64,000 nt of DNA from Pachypanchax playfairii (lineage: Eukaryota > Chordata > Actinopteri > Cyprinodontiformes > Aplocheilidae). The translations under genes and the position numbers were made by a program. Under the pieces are notes generated by a model. It searched no databases, was not told the origin of the DNA, and worked only from the letters and a program-made list of their open reading frames with translations. Below, piece by piece: positions 23,956-38,745 of this stretch. Location of the stretch: positions 5,058,696-5,122,695 of the forward strand of contig SSNP01000005.1 in NCBI GenBank assembly GCA_006937955.1, read 5' to 3'. Position 1 is the first letter of the stretch. Every line of letters starts with the position of its first letter.

Positions 23956-26900
23956 CAGAATCACATGATCTCAAACAAGAGAAGCAACTGAAAAACTCCT
24001 TCACCTACCATAACTCTTTCTTTGTAATCTACCTCAGGCTACAACTCGCAGTGTCTCAAAAACGTGTCTGGATTTCATTCATAATCTGTCACTCTTTGTC
24101 TGCTTGTCTCATCAAAAGCTGAAACATGAAGTCTGAAATCTGTAACATTTTTGTTCATTTACGTCACAAAATAGTTGTTTTTTAATAGAAACTTAAACAT
24201 TTATGTATTAATCAATAAATAGGATCTTCATGCTAAAAACCAGACACAGATTTAGTTTTTACGATGTTACTTTTGAATAATAAAACAAGTCAAGCTCACA
24301 TTAGGATGTTGATGTTAGAAACGTAGAATAAAGTTTTTTTCAGCCAAACCAGACAGCTCATAAAAAAACATTATTACACTGAAGCACTTTCACTTTCAGT
24401 GTAAATGTAGGGATGAAAGAAAATGTCAGACTTATTGACTAAAGGACATAAAGAGACATAAATTCTGTTCAGAGGGTGCTGTGAGATCAAATTAAATCTT
24501 TTAATTCCTCCAAAACTTTGTCAAAACTCCTTAAATCTGGCAAACCTTCCTCCTTTTTTGTAACATGAAAATACGGAAATAAACTGAGGGTTAATCAGCA
24601 TGTTAACTGAAAGTATTTTCAACAGGCAGTGGTGAAAAACTGATCCTCAAAGTTAATGATGATATATGAACAGACCGTCTCTTGTTTTAAATACTGAGGA
24701 GAAAGTTAGCCCTTTAAAATTCAAGACGAATAAAGATCTTTTGCTCGTGACAGTGTGAGAAAAGAAAACCAAGTCTGGTGGGAGTCTGGGGAAAGTGATC
24801 GAAGGTCTGCCAACTACATGTCATCACCCAGATTCAGTTTCTCAAAGCAGCCCTGTGGTATTTTTAGACTGCATACAGAGACACCAGGGTAGCCCATTCG
24901 GTGTTTCCGGAAAGCTCCTTTTCTAATATTTCATCCCATGAGCATTCTAACACGCCATTAACAGAATACCTTAACTCCTCTAATGAAGCTGGGATATTCC
25001 CATTAAGCCTGAAGTAGTATGAGTCCAGAGTCATCTCTTCGTTTATATGTCTGTTCTCATTTTAATTATCTGTGCCAGCTCATTGAATACATTTTTAATC
25101 AATGTGAAGAAAATAAAATCTATAATCAAAACAATGACTTTTATGGAGCGCTGTTCACATGATCTTAAAGCATATGTGGCTAATAAAAGCCCCACAATAT
25201 TAATATTATCATTTAGCCAAGGAGGATAGAAATGTACATGAGTTTTGACTAAGTTACAATAATTCATCTAGTTTTTTTAGGCTTGGAAACACCGAATAAC
25301 TTGCCACAAAACGCGTTCTGTTTTTTCTTTTATTAGATGAAAGTTGAGTATAGCTGACAAGGACAAACAGAAAAATCAGCAAGTAGTTCCTGGAGTCGAC
25401 ACCGCCGAGGCTTCCACGAAACTGAACTGTAAAGAATGAATGCTTCTTTCTTTCATTTGACATATTTAGTTATTGAGCTGGTATTTAGATTCTCCTGAAA
25501 ACAACTACGTTCAAGTTTTTCCTCATCAGAAAAAACCCCAAACATATGTTGAAAAACTTGAATCCTGTAGCTCCCATCTATTTCCTTTAACCTTTATTTG
25601 GGGTAAATGAAGATGCAATATTTGTATGACAATGGTTTATGAAGCTATCTTGTGACTTCTTTAATAAGGTCAAAAACCTGAGAAATTAGGGCTAAATACA
25701 AATGTGAATTTGTGTAAGAAGTTATAGGAATATGCAGACACAAACATACATGTCATTTTTTTAGTTTTGCATGGCACAACATGCAACACTGCGCCCAATT
25801 CCACCAGTAACACTCTGAAGGTTGTGCCGACAAAAAGTACACATTGCTCCACAGGCACAATCCATTTCATGGCACAGTAGACAAGTAAAGACTAGGACAC
25901 TGAGATTGCTCAGGCTGGAGCTAAGTACGCCTGTCCAGTGTTGCAGAGAGCTTGGTGAATACCTTGGCCTGCAGTCTAGCATCCCAGATCAGCCCTTTGT
26001 GCTGTACAAGATGGGCACAGTATCGTGACTTGAATGTTGATCACCAGAGATGGTTGGTTTGGCAACCAGTGACTGACATTTTAATCCAACTAATCAAACT
26101 GGCAGTGCAGGAATGCAGGCAACCCAGCAATGGTGTAAATTCCTCAAAGTGTGCGTCAACTTTCCTCAGTCTTCTGGTAGCATCACATTTTGCAGCATTA
26201 TGGCCCCTTTTTAAAAAGCTGTTTTCTTTTAAGTACCCATGAACAACTTAATGCATAAGATTAAAATATTCTTCACTGATTGGCTGCTAAGAATGTTCTC
26301 CGAAAAGACAAAAAGCATATTTAAGCCTGAGTGCTCCAGAAGGTAAATCTCTCATGTCAAGTTTTTTTTTTGTTTCAGATTGAAGGTTGTGTAGGTTAAA
26401 TAGATGTTAGAGCTGCTCAAAAAAGATTGAAATTGAAATTGGAGCAGCAGAACAGAGCAGATCAGATCTACAATCATAATACATATGTAATTAAGAGAGG
26501 AATGGGTCACCAATGTAGATGTCTCTCTGACACACCACAATCTTTTTCTTAAGTCCTAACTCTTTTGTGTCTGAAAATCACAGATTTCTTTGCATTGCAC
26601 AATAAAGCCACCTTAAATAATGACTGAGACAGAAAATGAAACATAAAAAAATCTCAGAAAGGCAAGGAAATAATTTATTTTACTAATTAAAGCCTGTATT
26701 CAAAATAACTTTACTAAGTGAGCCGTTTTCTATTCTTTCTGTTGTTGAATTCTTGATTAATTACTTTATTTTGGTCTCCAAATGGAAAATTTTAAGCCAT
26801 AAATAAGTTGGAGAATCCAACATAATGATTTTCATTGTCTAAATGTTAAAATCCACCAAGAATGAAGAAGGTTTTTATCCTCAGACTGGTTCTAGCTCCA

Positions 26901-29900
26901 TGCCTCCTTCCATCTTGACCCATGTCTAATGCTGAGGTGGTCATACAGGCCCTGCTTGGAGGGGGCCACTCCAAAGCACTCCTTCTCACAACAGGAGGCT
27001 TTTGTCACGCTTTGACCTTTCCGGCCACATGGTAATAAATTTGTTTGATTCGTTCCTCCTCTCCTGTTCAGAATGCTTCACTTCACATGGAGAGGAAAAG
27101 AGATCAAGCGTGAGGAGGGTACTCTATCTGGGCTTGTGTTTGTGTTTCATTCATGACCCATCCGGTCTATCCTTCCACTGTGTCCTTTAAGCATTCCAGT
27201 GTATGCTCAGAGGATGTCGACTCGTGGAGGGGTTTAATAAGACCTGCACAAGATAGATAAACCCATAGAGTGGGATGGAAAAACCTTGTACATGCCAGGG
27301 GCAATACATCTTTGAAGAAAAGGAACACATGAGCATCTATCTATGTATGCACTTTACCATCGTTCTACCAAAACCTTTTAGTATGAAACAGGTTTACAAG
27401 GCACAACAGCCATGAACCATAAGGCTGAGTCATGGGACATCATTGAAGAGGGCCTTTGGTCGCTGATGTTTATTGCAGAGAGGTTTAAGAGCAGAAAAAG
27501 CTTTTGAGAATGCCAGGAGTGCAGAAAGGAGACGACATCTTTAGTGGCTCTAACATCTTAGAGTTTAGGCATGTGAAACAGCTGTGTCTTAACTCATTCC
27601 CCCTACAGCTTCGATATGACCTTTCTAGACATCAAAATTCAGCCTTACTGCAGACTGAAATAACTTTCGTCCTTCTGTGGGCTTAGTGATGAGCAGCTAA
27701 TTTCTTGTGTAAACAAAACAAAGCAAAAAAACAAAAAGCCTTACAGGGTTTAAACATTGTAAAAGCCATCACGAAAAAGACTTTCACTTTTCCAGATGAC
27801 CACAGGATTATGACTTTTGCCACACGAAGGTTTAATTTGGGTAAATGTTTAATGTTCTTTACACTAAGGCATATCAAGTTCAAGGATGTAGTTTTGATTA
27901 ATAGTATCAGATACTATAACAGTCCAAAGTTCTCATGTGGCTTTCAGTCTAACATTTCTGACCTCTCCTACTTTAGCCTCTTTAATTTAAGTGAAGTCAC
28001 ATGCATCCTCCTCACAGAGACTCAGACAGCAAGCCTAGAGGCTGTCACTATTAACTTGCAAGTATAGGTTTGTTGTTTCTTGAGGCCTTCCCATAGATTC
28101 TGATAGCAGGTCTTACCATATTAAATTTAGCTAGATTTAAGATTAAAAAGGACAACTAAAGAGGGTGCAAAGAGAGGAAATTGGTTTAGATTGTTGCAGT
28201 AATCGAGTTTTTCTAACTCAGAATTCAAACCTGGGTGGAATTGGAATCTTATTTGTGCAAAACAAGAACAAATATCAAATATATTGTAGAAATTCTTTCA
28301 GTAAACAATGTTTAAGTGTGCAGCTGACCTGAAAAAAAGATGACACACAAGAGATAAAAATGTGTAGCTAAAGAAAAACTCCTTTACATGAGGTTTTCTA
28401 ATAATAAAAAAAAACAGCTAAATATCTTCAGAGTTGCTTGCGTGAGACTCGAATGCCTTGTAAATCTATAAACATGTCCAAGAGGAATACAAACAACTTC
28501 TTACGTGTTTTGGGTTTTTTATGCTTTGTCTTCCACATGGAGTCAATTTGCATTTTTGCAAAGGAGCTCATTTAAGCATTTTTAAATTTTACAGCCCCCA
28601 AATCACAGAAACCACACCAACCCTTTAACCAGAGGCTGTGCTTTTTACAGACTTAGCCATTTCCTCTTCTTTTCCTTCCTTTTAGAAAGTGAAGAATCTT
28701 TCAGATTCATAAATCTACGAGTAAACATTGGTTTGACACAAGTTGGTCCCATTTGGACAGATTATTGCTGAAGATCTTGTACAATGTTTACCACTGGCCC
28801 TTTCATTAGAATTACAATATTTCTGCTCTGTGTTTCAGCAAAATGCAGAAGTTTTTGTTTTCGTATTTAAGCATATTAATGACTCAGAGTGACATAATAA
28901 CTACAGATCAAATCCTTTCACTGATTTTCCTCAATGCTCAATCACATCCCTTCTCATTTTACTGATGTATATTCAACATACACAACTTATAATGTAGATC
29001 TTTGAGTCTGGAAATGGAAATAAAAATTCCCCTTCACATTCAGCAAAACACACTTGCTCCACTGTCTTCCTTATGTCACCCTATTATTGCGTTGTCACTT
29101 TCGTTACTGTATAACAAAAGACTTTCACGTACAGCTAATCTTTTTTTTTTCTAAGTCAATGAGATTCATTTTCTTCTCTACTCATTGTTGGTCTAAATTG
29201 AATTCCAAAGTAAAATGCAGCATTGCACTGCAACAGTCAGCATTATTGGATTTGATAAAACCAGTCGCTAATGCAAAATCCAGATGAAATAAATAAGTAA
29301 ATGAATAAAACACAAAAATTTACAGCCTTCTTCAGTTTAAGATACTCAAATGACATAAATAGAGATTTAACAGTTCATCTCAATGAGACAAGTTCATGAG
29401 ATGAGCTTCAAATGACTCTGGGATTAACTGAACATGATCAATTGGATAAAGGGAAAAGAAATCAATGTGTTTCCCCTCTGAAAGGATGTCAAACGATAGG
29501 GATCTATAGAAACTCTGTCCTCCGGGAAGGTCTGATTGTCTGCTTGCTTTCTTGTTCTTAAGTGGCTAGCTTAAATGACTAAAGTCATGTGACTACAAGA
29601 AGAGCAGCTCCATTTCAGACACAGTCTGAGGCATGTGTGGAACGTTGCACCTTACGGTGGAATAAAAACTTAAACCCTTCATATGAGAATGCAAAATTAC
29701 AGGATGCATTTTTGCTGTTTAAAGTTTATAGTAAATAGTAACACTTTAAAAATGTCTCTTTCAGCGTGGAAGTAAAAAACATGTAATTACTGACTTTTTA
29801 ATGAATTTTAATTTTAATATATCATTTGTGTACTTACTGGGAATTCTATATAGAGACAAAGAATACTGCAGTGTGAACATACACATATATGAACATGTAA

Positions 29901-30889
29901 GGAAGCTCTAAAATTATTGTTTCTAACATGAAATTACTTTAAAAAACATGTTGAACTTTGGTAAAATCACTTTAAATACTACCGACAGAATAGAGACCCA
30001 AATATGTGATACTAGAAAAAAAAAATACCCAAAATGTAGGACTCCATTCGGAAACTGGTGCTCTTTGAAGTTGCATTGCACTCCTGTATTCCTGGTAAGC
30101 AACAAAGTAACATGTGGTGCAGACCTCTGGCAGACGTATTACTTCAACAGATCAACACAAGCAACTGAAAGTTAGACTTTGTTCTTGCAGGTCTGCACAG
30201 TCAGACTGGCAGCACCAAGATGAAACAAAACTGACACCATTACTAACGAAAAACAAAAACAGAGGGAAAACGAATATGATGCACTTACAATTAAAGATTC
30301 TTTCAAGATAAAAAATGAAGGACTGATATTTAATAAACTGACATTAGCCTCATGTAAAATGTATTTCTGATGTTAATACAGTACGAGGGTGGTACCATTA
30401 CCACACGCTTGACAGAAGTTATAGTAGCAAGATCTCTAATGAAATGGAAGAAAGAAACATGGCTGACATGTGTTTCAGACATCAAAAAGCTCTAACAACA
30501 AATATTAAAAGAAGAAAGGAAATTAATAAGTCATGTGTAAAAATATTGATGCTGTCAAGGCAGAGAAGCAAACAGCACATTGTTTTCTAGGTGTAAAACC
30601 TGTTTCTGACACTTGTTTTTGTTCTTTGATTTAATAAATATGTAATTTAATTTAGTTAAATTTAGTTTCTCCTATTCAGTTCATCCCAGTGAAAAAGGGC
30701 ATCAGCAGTTCACCTCATGAAACTGCCCAAATCATCAGCCCTAAGAGCAACATGAAACAACAACAAAAAACAACAACAGCAGAAAAAAACTTTTCTTTCC
30801 ATGCTTTACTTTAGTAGATTCAGTCTAATACAAAGACATGCATTCATTACATTACTGGAATACTTGTTGGTGGCATATTGTAGGTGAAG

Positions 30890-31400
30890 GAAACAAAGCT
30901 GAGGGAGTGGATGCAGAGGCACCGGGCCCCCAGATAGCAGGACAAAGGGCCCAGCAGAGCTCAAGCACACTGAAAGGGCTCAAACAAAAGGCTTATAAGA
31001 GTCCTTTATTGGTTGGTTAAAGGAGGCAGAACCAAGGACTCCGGTGCCTGTGCCAATGGACAGAGGATCCAGGTTTTGGTGAGTCACTGGAGTACGACCA
31101 TGTGTGGTCCATAATCACACCCAGCAAGCGGAGGAAACCACGCCTACCTCAATGGGAAGACGGATGCCCTCTTGCTAACTGCTCCAGAACCTGGCAAGAA
31201 AAGCTGAAGGAACAAAGGCACCTTTCTCTTTGGGAGATGGCCATTGAAAAGGTCACAGAAGCATGCCTGTGTGGGTTTACTCTACTTCTGTAGAGGACAA
31301 TAGATTTGACAGGTGCAGGAGGAAGAAAGACAAGAGGACAGAGCCAGAGAAAAGAGACGGATGGGTCTGAGTGCTGAAGTGGACAACAAGCTAAAAGAAT
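30890..31400. other. GC-richer block inside intron 1, unidentified
   Basis: This 0.5-kb block is visibly richer in G and C than the AT-rich intron around it and contains overlapping open frames on both strands (31102-31293 plus, 31149-31526 minus). The plus frame reads ...ITPSKRRKPRLPQWEDGCPL. No domain, long terminal repeat or terminal inverted repeat was recognised. It could be an old retroelement fragment. Confidence 0.3.
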
Positions 31401-34400
31401 TACTAAACCCTCATGAGAAACAAATGGCTTCCTGGGGGAGTACAACAAATAGGTATGCCATGCATTTTTAATTGGCATGTTTACTGACAAAACAAACAAT
31501 AGAATCCTGCTGAGTGAATGCCACAATGTTGAAATGGTAAATAATAACAGACGCGCAGTGACAATGTCTGTTATTTAGAGGCTTATATTGATATATATGC
31601 CTGACACACAGCCATCCTAAAAGGTTTTTAACAGATGTGTAAATATTTCCAGCCCCATGCACTCAAGCAGAAACACTTGTCATAACATGAAAATAAATCC
31701 ATGTTTCATCCTTCTGCTTATTTATTTGTCTTCATCAAATGTGTCTATGAATGTAGCAGCCTTTAGAGCAGGAAGCAGATGGAGCTGTGTCCTTCATCAA
31801 GTCTAAAAAAAAAAAGAAAAGAAAACAGAGGGGCACTTCCGGGACTTCAGTTCTGCATTTGCAGCCTCTGTGTGCGTCACCTGCTCTCTGCACTGTTTCC
31901 AGGTCAGCTGCCAAATGCGGGACGTGAACAGATGACATCTTAAGTCAGGAAACCTTTCCTTAAGGAATTAAGGTCAAAGGAGCAGCACAGCTAACCTCCC
32001 AAGTGTCCAAGATCAGAAAATCAGGAAGGAATGGAGGGAAGAACGAATAGACACTTGCGTCATTCTTCATCTCTTCCTGCCCCGCTTTTGTTGACAAGGT
32101 CTCTTACACAAGAGATTTCAGAGATGCATTACCTGCTGCAGACTACGAGTAGGACAGCGATTCTGTTCAAAGGACACTGCAGATCCTGTCTTAGATGTCA
32201 ACCAGACCATATTTCAGAACCGTCACTTTATATCTGTCAGAGCTGAACATAAATATCAAACGAACATGCACATTAAAAGTAACACTCAGCAGCTTGTTAC
32301 AATGAGTGACAGATGTCTGGAACTGGCCTGGATGTGTTCGGTAAGCTTAATGCTACTCTTTGTTTTCATGCGCTAAAGCATTCAAATTCTGCTTGAATGA
32401 AGTAAATCTGCAACTTGGAAGGATGTATTTTGTTGTTAAACTGGTTCCCTTTGTTCTCAGTATTGTTCTACAGCTGCCAGAGCTGTAGTTTGTAAAATCC
32501 AGATTATTATCTCATGGTTGCATGTAAACAAGAAAATGAAGAACTGATTTTAACGATACATTCACACTGAATAGGAACAACGAATCAGATAGCAGGGAAG
32601 CTTATGATGTCGGAGGAAGTACAAACCAGTAAACTTTAATTGTGTCTGTCTCCAGTGTGTTAGCTTGTCCTGCAGAAGTTAGTTTTTTTTTTTTTAGTGC
32701 TCTGCTAGATGATCTGGATTAGCTTAAAGGATGCCACATCACACCATCTGGACAGGAGTATTTACACTAACAAGGGAGCCAACTATGGTGAAACAGTCTA
32801 CCCAAAATGTTTGACTTAAAACTAGTGGATAGGTTTATCTTTCTTCAGCTTTCTTCTCTCACCATCACTTAACTCCCACATCAGTCTCAGATAAAGACTC
32901 TACATCCAGATGTAAACTAAAAGAAAAGATCAAAGATGTTTGGAATTGTGCTGGCTAGGAATACCATTCTAAGGCAAGAGTTACTCTCAAAGTATTTTTT
33001 CAAGTAACAAACTGTCATTTTTGGTAAGTGCTACTGAAAATAATCCCTTTGGAAGCCCTTCACTGGTATATTTTTCATCTTGCAACACCCACACTTTTAT
33101 TTCATGCAGAACTTTCAGATTTATTCCTTTAAATTAATAAATCAAGATAAAATGGTCCAGAGAGCTGTTTTTGGATGTTTCCTGGACACTGGGGAGTAAT
33201 TTGTTATTGCAGGTGGCCTTTAACGAGCCCCATGTTCCTTCTCAAGTATCTGAAATATTGAAAAACTCACAGACTGGGACTTTAACACCTTCTTTCTTTG
33301 CCTAAAAGTTTGAATATCTAAAAAAGTGCAACTCTGATAGTGAAATAAGTTTCCCCCCCCCTAGCTAACATTAAGTTGATGCCAGTGCTTCTGTAGCAAA
33401 CACTTTTCATAACGAGATTTACATTATTAGATTAGTCCAATTTTTCATAATCCCCCTGTTGCCTAAAGGAGGGGATTTGTGGGTCAAGCCAGGGGGGGTG
33501 TGTGAGTTCACACTGAGTCCACATGGAGAGAGAAGCTGCGAAAAGACAAGAAGATGAAGCTTCCATTGCTTTCCTCCGGCTCCCCCTCCCCCACTAAAAC
33601 ACACACAGACAAACATTCAGACACGTGCATTTATCCTGCCTCAGACAAACCAGGAACAAACTAAAGTGGTACAATGACCTACAAACCGCTTCCCCATGGG
33701 AATTACTCCCAAGCTTCCAAATCAGATTTTATTAAAAGTCCTCTACAGCAACAACAGAACAAAAAAGGAACAGGAGAGGTTCTAACACACCATCATTTAA
33801 TAATATCAACACAAAGTACATGTTGTTGTCATGATTAACATATGTTCTTTTGATATATTGTAATGGGCCACCAGCAAACTGATGAAATGTGCCTACAAAT
33901 ATCTAAAAGTCTTATATTAGATAAATTTTACCACAATAACTCATTTATTTTATGATTATATCTGAGTGTGATTTCATTAACCTACGTTAATGAAGTAATT
34001 TATTTTTATGAAGTATAATTTTAGATAAGGCTCCTAAAGGTAACATAAAAGAAAGACAAAATAAATTTGATGATGTATTTACACTGCTGTTTCCCAAGAT
34101 GGAAAGTGAAGAAATAATATGTTGCTTTTTTATTTAGAATTTGCAAGAAATTGCTCATTTTGCACCTTTTTTGTCATAGAAAGTAACTATTTTAATAATA
34201 TTTTAATGAACGTAATGCTAACGTAAGCTCTCTTCATGAGATTGTTCCTGTTTTTATATAGAATTTGTTTAACTTTCATTCTGCCATCACTGGATCAGCC
34301 TACAGGTTTTGAGTTTGCATAGTGATTTATTTTGGGTAGATCTCTTAAACCATATAATTAAACCAAACTCATACAATGTTTAGCAGTTTATTTTCATAGC

Positions 34401-34795
34401 CTTCAATGTGTAACATATTACATGTACATGTCAGAATAACACAACTTCAACAAATAAATTAACAAAAATATTTGAGTTACATGCATGGCTGATATTGTAC
34501 ACACTTAGTTCACGGCTGACTAGCTTTCTGCTACAGCGCTGTACAGCTTGCAGATGATTCTCCTGCTACATGCAGTGAACCAACGTTGAGTAGAATCACA
34601 TGAACTGGATACAAATGTGGAAACAATTAACAGCTGTCACTTTTTTCACCTGCACTTTTCATTTGAGTTGTATGATTTGGGCTTTTACAGTCTCCTCAGA
34701 GGGGGTAAAACATATGAATTTGCTCAAGATGTAAATTATACATTTTATTTGTAGTCAGTTTTCAAAAGCCATGAATAAGCTGGAAATACCATGTT

Positions 34796-34865
34796 CCATC
34801 CATCCATCCATCCATCCATCCATCCATCCATCCATCCATCCATCCATCCATCCATCCATCCATCC
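34796..34865. repeat. CCAT tetranucleotide microsatellite
   Basis: About 17.5 perfect copies of CCAT over 70 bp. It is the reverse complement of the GGAT array 3.8 kb to the right. Likely polymorphic. Confidence 0.97.
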
Positions 34866-37800
34866 CAAGTTTGCAGAATGCTGGAGTTTTTACCAATTAG
34901 AGCTCAATGAAGCGCATGTTAAATTTAGGTGATCTCTGTTGATCGCAGTCTGTCTGACCAGCGAGTTTTTCCAAATGTATTTGAACAGTCAGGAATAAAC
35001 ATGTAACCTAAAATACGCTGCAGACCAGCAGGTTTGACTCTAAAATATGCATGCAGTGAAGACACACTGCTGATCACTGAACCACCCTGTTGCACTAGAC
35101 TCATAGGGCTGGGTTAGCTTTATTTTGTTTGATCACTGTCAGTGCAGACCACAGATACCAACAGCAGATACAGAAAATATTATAATTATTCTTCCTGCAT
35201 CAGATAGAGCTTATCTGCTCTCCACTGAGCAAATACGCATTAAAATCCTAACTCCTCTGCAGTTCTTAGAGATCTTACAGACCACCTGTTAGATATGATG
35301 CTCATTAGGCTAAAACCTGCCAGGCTGCAGTGTGGCTATTCAATCACAAGTCAGAGTCATCCAGGAAGAATCCGGCTGTAAAACACACTGTGCACTCATA
35401 AAAAGCAACCACAAGCATTCACTCACGTAAATTCAGACAACATGCACACAACATATAAATATATTTAAAACAGACATTTAAAAATGTTACTGCTTTTCAC
35501 TGCCTGAAATACTAATCATTCTTTAAAGATTCGAAGCCCCATCACCCTGTTGCTTTGGGATTTGATTTTCCATCCTGCTGGTCTCAAAATGACAAACTGT
35601 AGGTAAAAACAGATAAATCAAATGACTCTCCTCAGTCTACAATGAATATCTTATTTATATTTTGCATTCTTGTGAATGTATTATTGATTTCCACCATGAT
35701 AAAAAGACTATGGAATGACCCAAACATATTCTTAAATACTTAAAATTCTTTATTTCATTGAGATCCAAAATGAGCCCATGATGTTTTACACATTCTGCTG
35801 GGCTATTTCCCTTTTTAATTATAATTATGAGAAGCACAATCACCTCAAACTGATTACTAAGTCTTCCTCAAGCTGTTTGGAGTTTCATGTTTTACTGTTA
35901 CACATGAACACAGGAAGTTTTTTTTTATTATTATTTTTCTTTCCTGGGGTAATGAGAATCTGTGCCAGCCCAGAAAAAATGTGCAAAGCTCAGTCAGTGG
36001 GCCTCAGGGGCAGACAAAACAGCATTAAGTATTAAAGTTGCTTAAATGGAAAGAAATTCTCTGTGTCAACCCAATTTCCTTGTGAATGAGTAAGGAAACC
36101 ATAACCTTAAAAGTAACACGTTGACAGAGTGTGCACTTTCGCTTCACTACTGGTGTGGCAGTAATGACTGAAACGGAGAGGTTTGGAGAAACAGCAGTGG
36201 CTCTAGTTTGTCATTCTTTAAATCATGGATAGAAAATATCAACGCTTTCAGTGGAAGTATTGAAACTATATCCCTAAACACATGATGGAGTGTTTAAAAC
36301 TAATGCAGATTAAAAACATCCTCAATGAAATAAAATCCTAAATACTCAGATTGACAAAATACTACAAACTATTTTCTATGAATAAAAAAACTATACATAA
36401 AAAAGTTTATTTTAGAGTTGTGACATTACGTTGACTGGTTACATATGAATTAACTTTTTGTGTTCCAGTGTTCCACTAATCCTTTACTGTTGATCTAAAC
36501 AGGCTCAGAAGAGGCATGACCCTTTGTGTTTACATACTGTGTGCTGTATGTTTATGACAGGAAGGACGGATGCTATAGTGAGCAAAACATGCAGAACTGA
36601 AAAAAAAAGAAAAAACAACGACTACGAAACAGCTGCATGCAGCTGTGAACAAACCAGCAGGATTTTAATCACATGAACCTGCTAGTATGTGAGATCCTTG
36701 ATAACAGAGTTCAGAGAAGGACGGACTTTCTCAGGGGAAAAGATTTTATGCCTGTTTGACCTGAAATAAGTCAATAAATTAAGAGTGGGAGGACAGATTC
36801 CTTTCAGCCTCCGAGCCATTTACTTTACAGAATCAGAGTTACAGCCAAACTTTTTTGGCTGCATGCTCCCAATCTATTTTATATCCTTTTTATTTCTTAA
36901 CTTACAACATGCAGAGAACATAATATATCTTTTTGTTATATTTCCATCGATGGATGTAGCCTTACTGTATAAACACATATAATCCACATTTTTAGCTCCA
37001 GCTTAAAAATAAAAAATAAAATAAACAGTTGTTACAGCCTATTGTTTGATATTCTAGGTCCCCTGACAAAGAACCCCAAATACTTTAGCTAACTGACCTA
37101 TTGTTGTGTTGTTGTTTTACAGTAAATCTAGTCTATTGTTTTCCTTTTGTTTTACTGCACTATTGTATTTGATGGATGGTTATTTAAATATCTTCAGGCT
37201 TGAGCTAAATATGACAGGTTTTAAACATGAAAACATGAGCAGCATATAGATCTATAAGTTCAGAAATCTGAGTTTTGTTTTGGTCTCTAATGTTCACTAG
37301 AACTTTGATGATCAGTGATTTTTTTTATATCAACTTTGACAAAAAACTCGGACTTACACACAGCTATTAGCAGCACGGACAAAGCTATTAGTATAATGAG
37401 TCATTATTCATGCATGGAACTTTACTTCTAGCTAATGGTTGAATATATTGGTGGTACTTCTAAACTCTGTAGTGTCTGTTACTGCCCCACAATAACACAT
37501 TTCTGGAGCTTGGCAAATCTAAAAAATATCAAAGTCATGCAAAATGGGTTCAAAATGCAACACAACACACATTTAGTTCAACTCTGCAGTCAAAGATTCA
37601 TGCAAATCTTTAGCTTTTGAAGTTTAGAAATATGGTTTTTCAGCAGCAGCAGGAAATTCAGCAGCTGTGGACACGAAGAAAAGCCAACAGGGAAAAGCAG
37701 CTTCACATTCTGAGCAGAGGAGGATGATCATCCCATGCTTTGTTACAACAAACTGTGTTTTAAGGATAAATTAGAACAATTAGGTAGACAGTCTTTATAA

Positions 37801-38673
37801 CTTTCTTGTCTAATGTTTTTAATCTTGGGAGATTTCTTAATAATTGAAAGCACGTCAATGTCATGTCTTTAGGAGATAAACTGAAAATGAGCTCACTGAT
37901 CTTTATGAGGTGCAAAGTGAGGTATTATTCCCTGAAACCCCTTTAGCTGCATTTCACTGGAGCAAGCAATTCTTTCTAAATTGCAATAAAAACACTTGTA
38001 TATGGATTTTTATGACTTTAAAGGGCATTTGCAATTGACCTATTCCCTCACATGGCTTATAATTGCTGAGTGTGTAGATAATATTGCCAAATATTACAAT
38101 ACATAATACTACACTGTAACTACAATATTACAAAGTGTGCTGGTTTCAAAAATACAGACAGAATGTAAACTGATGTTTTTTTATGTAAAAATGAAGGTTC
38201 CGTAAGAACAAAGAGCTGCAGAACAATTTCTACAGCCTTGTCATGTTGTATTGATCTTTTTGTGACCTGCAGACTACCCACTTTCCTCCTTGTCTCCTTC
38301 AGCTCAGCTATGCCTCAAGACTGTACTTGTCATTTAATTTCACACAGCCAGATGGGACGCTGCTACAAATCAATTATCGTTCTCTGATCGGTTCACTCTT
38401 GTTGAAGCACCCGCTGGTTCTTGATGTGACAGATACACCACTTCTTTCAGATAAAACTGCTATTCTCAGTTGAACTCATGCAGCTGCACAGATTCTTCCT
38501 TGATAACATAAAGTACTTGTTTTATTACTAAAGCTATGAATAGGCAAAGCTAATGACAATATTATCACAAAGAAGGAAGACTTTTAAAGATAAGAATGCC
38601 AGCAACTATCCTGCCCCACACTTTTATCTTTCAAAAACCCTTCAGCGAGGGCAACTGAGACATGTTCCATCTT

Positions 38674-38745
38674 GGATGGATGGATGGATGGATGGATGGA
38701 TGGATGGATGGATGGATGGATGGATGGATGGATGGATGGATGGAT
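38674..38745. repeat. GGAT tetranucleotide microsatellite
   Basis: Eighteen perfect copies of GGAT over 72 bp. Read in frame it gives a meaningless Trp-Met-Asp-Gly repeat (in the frame 38553-38765), which is not a protein-coding gene. Confidence 0.97.
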
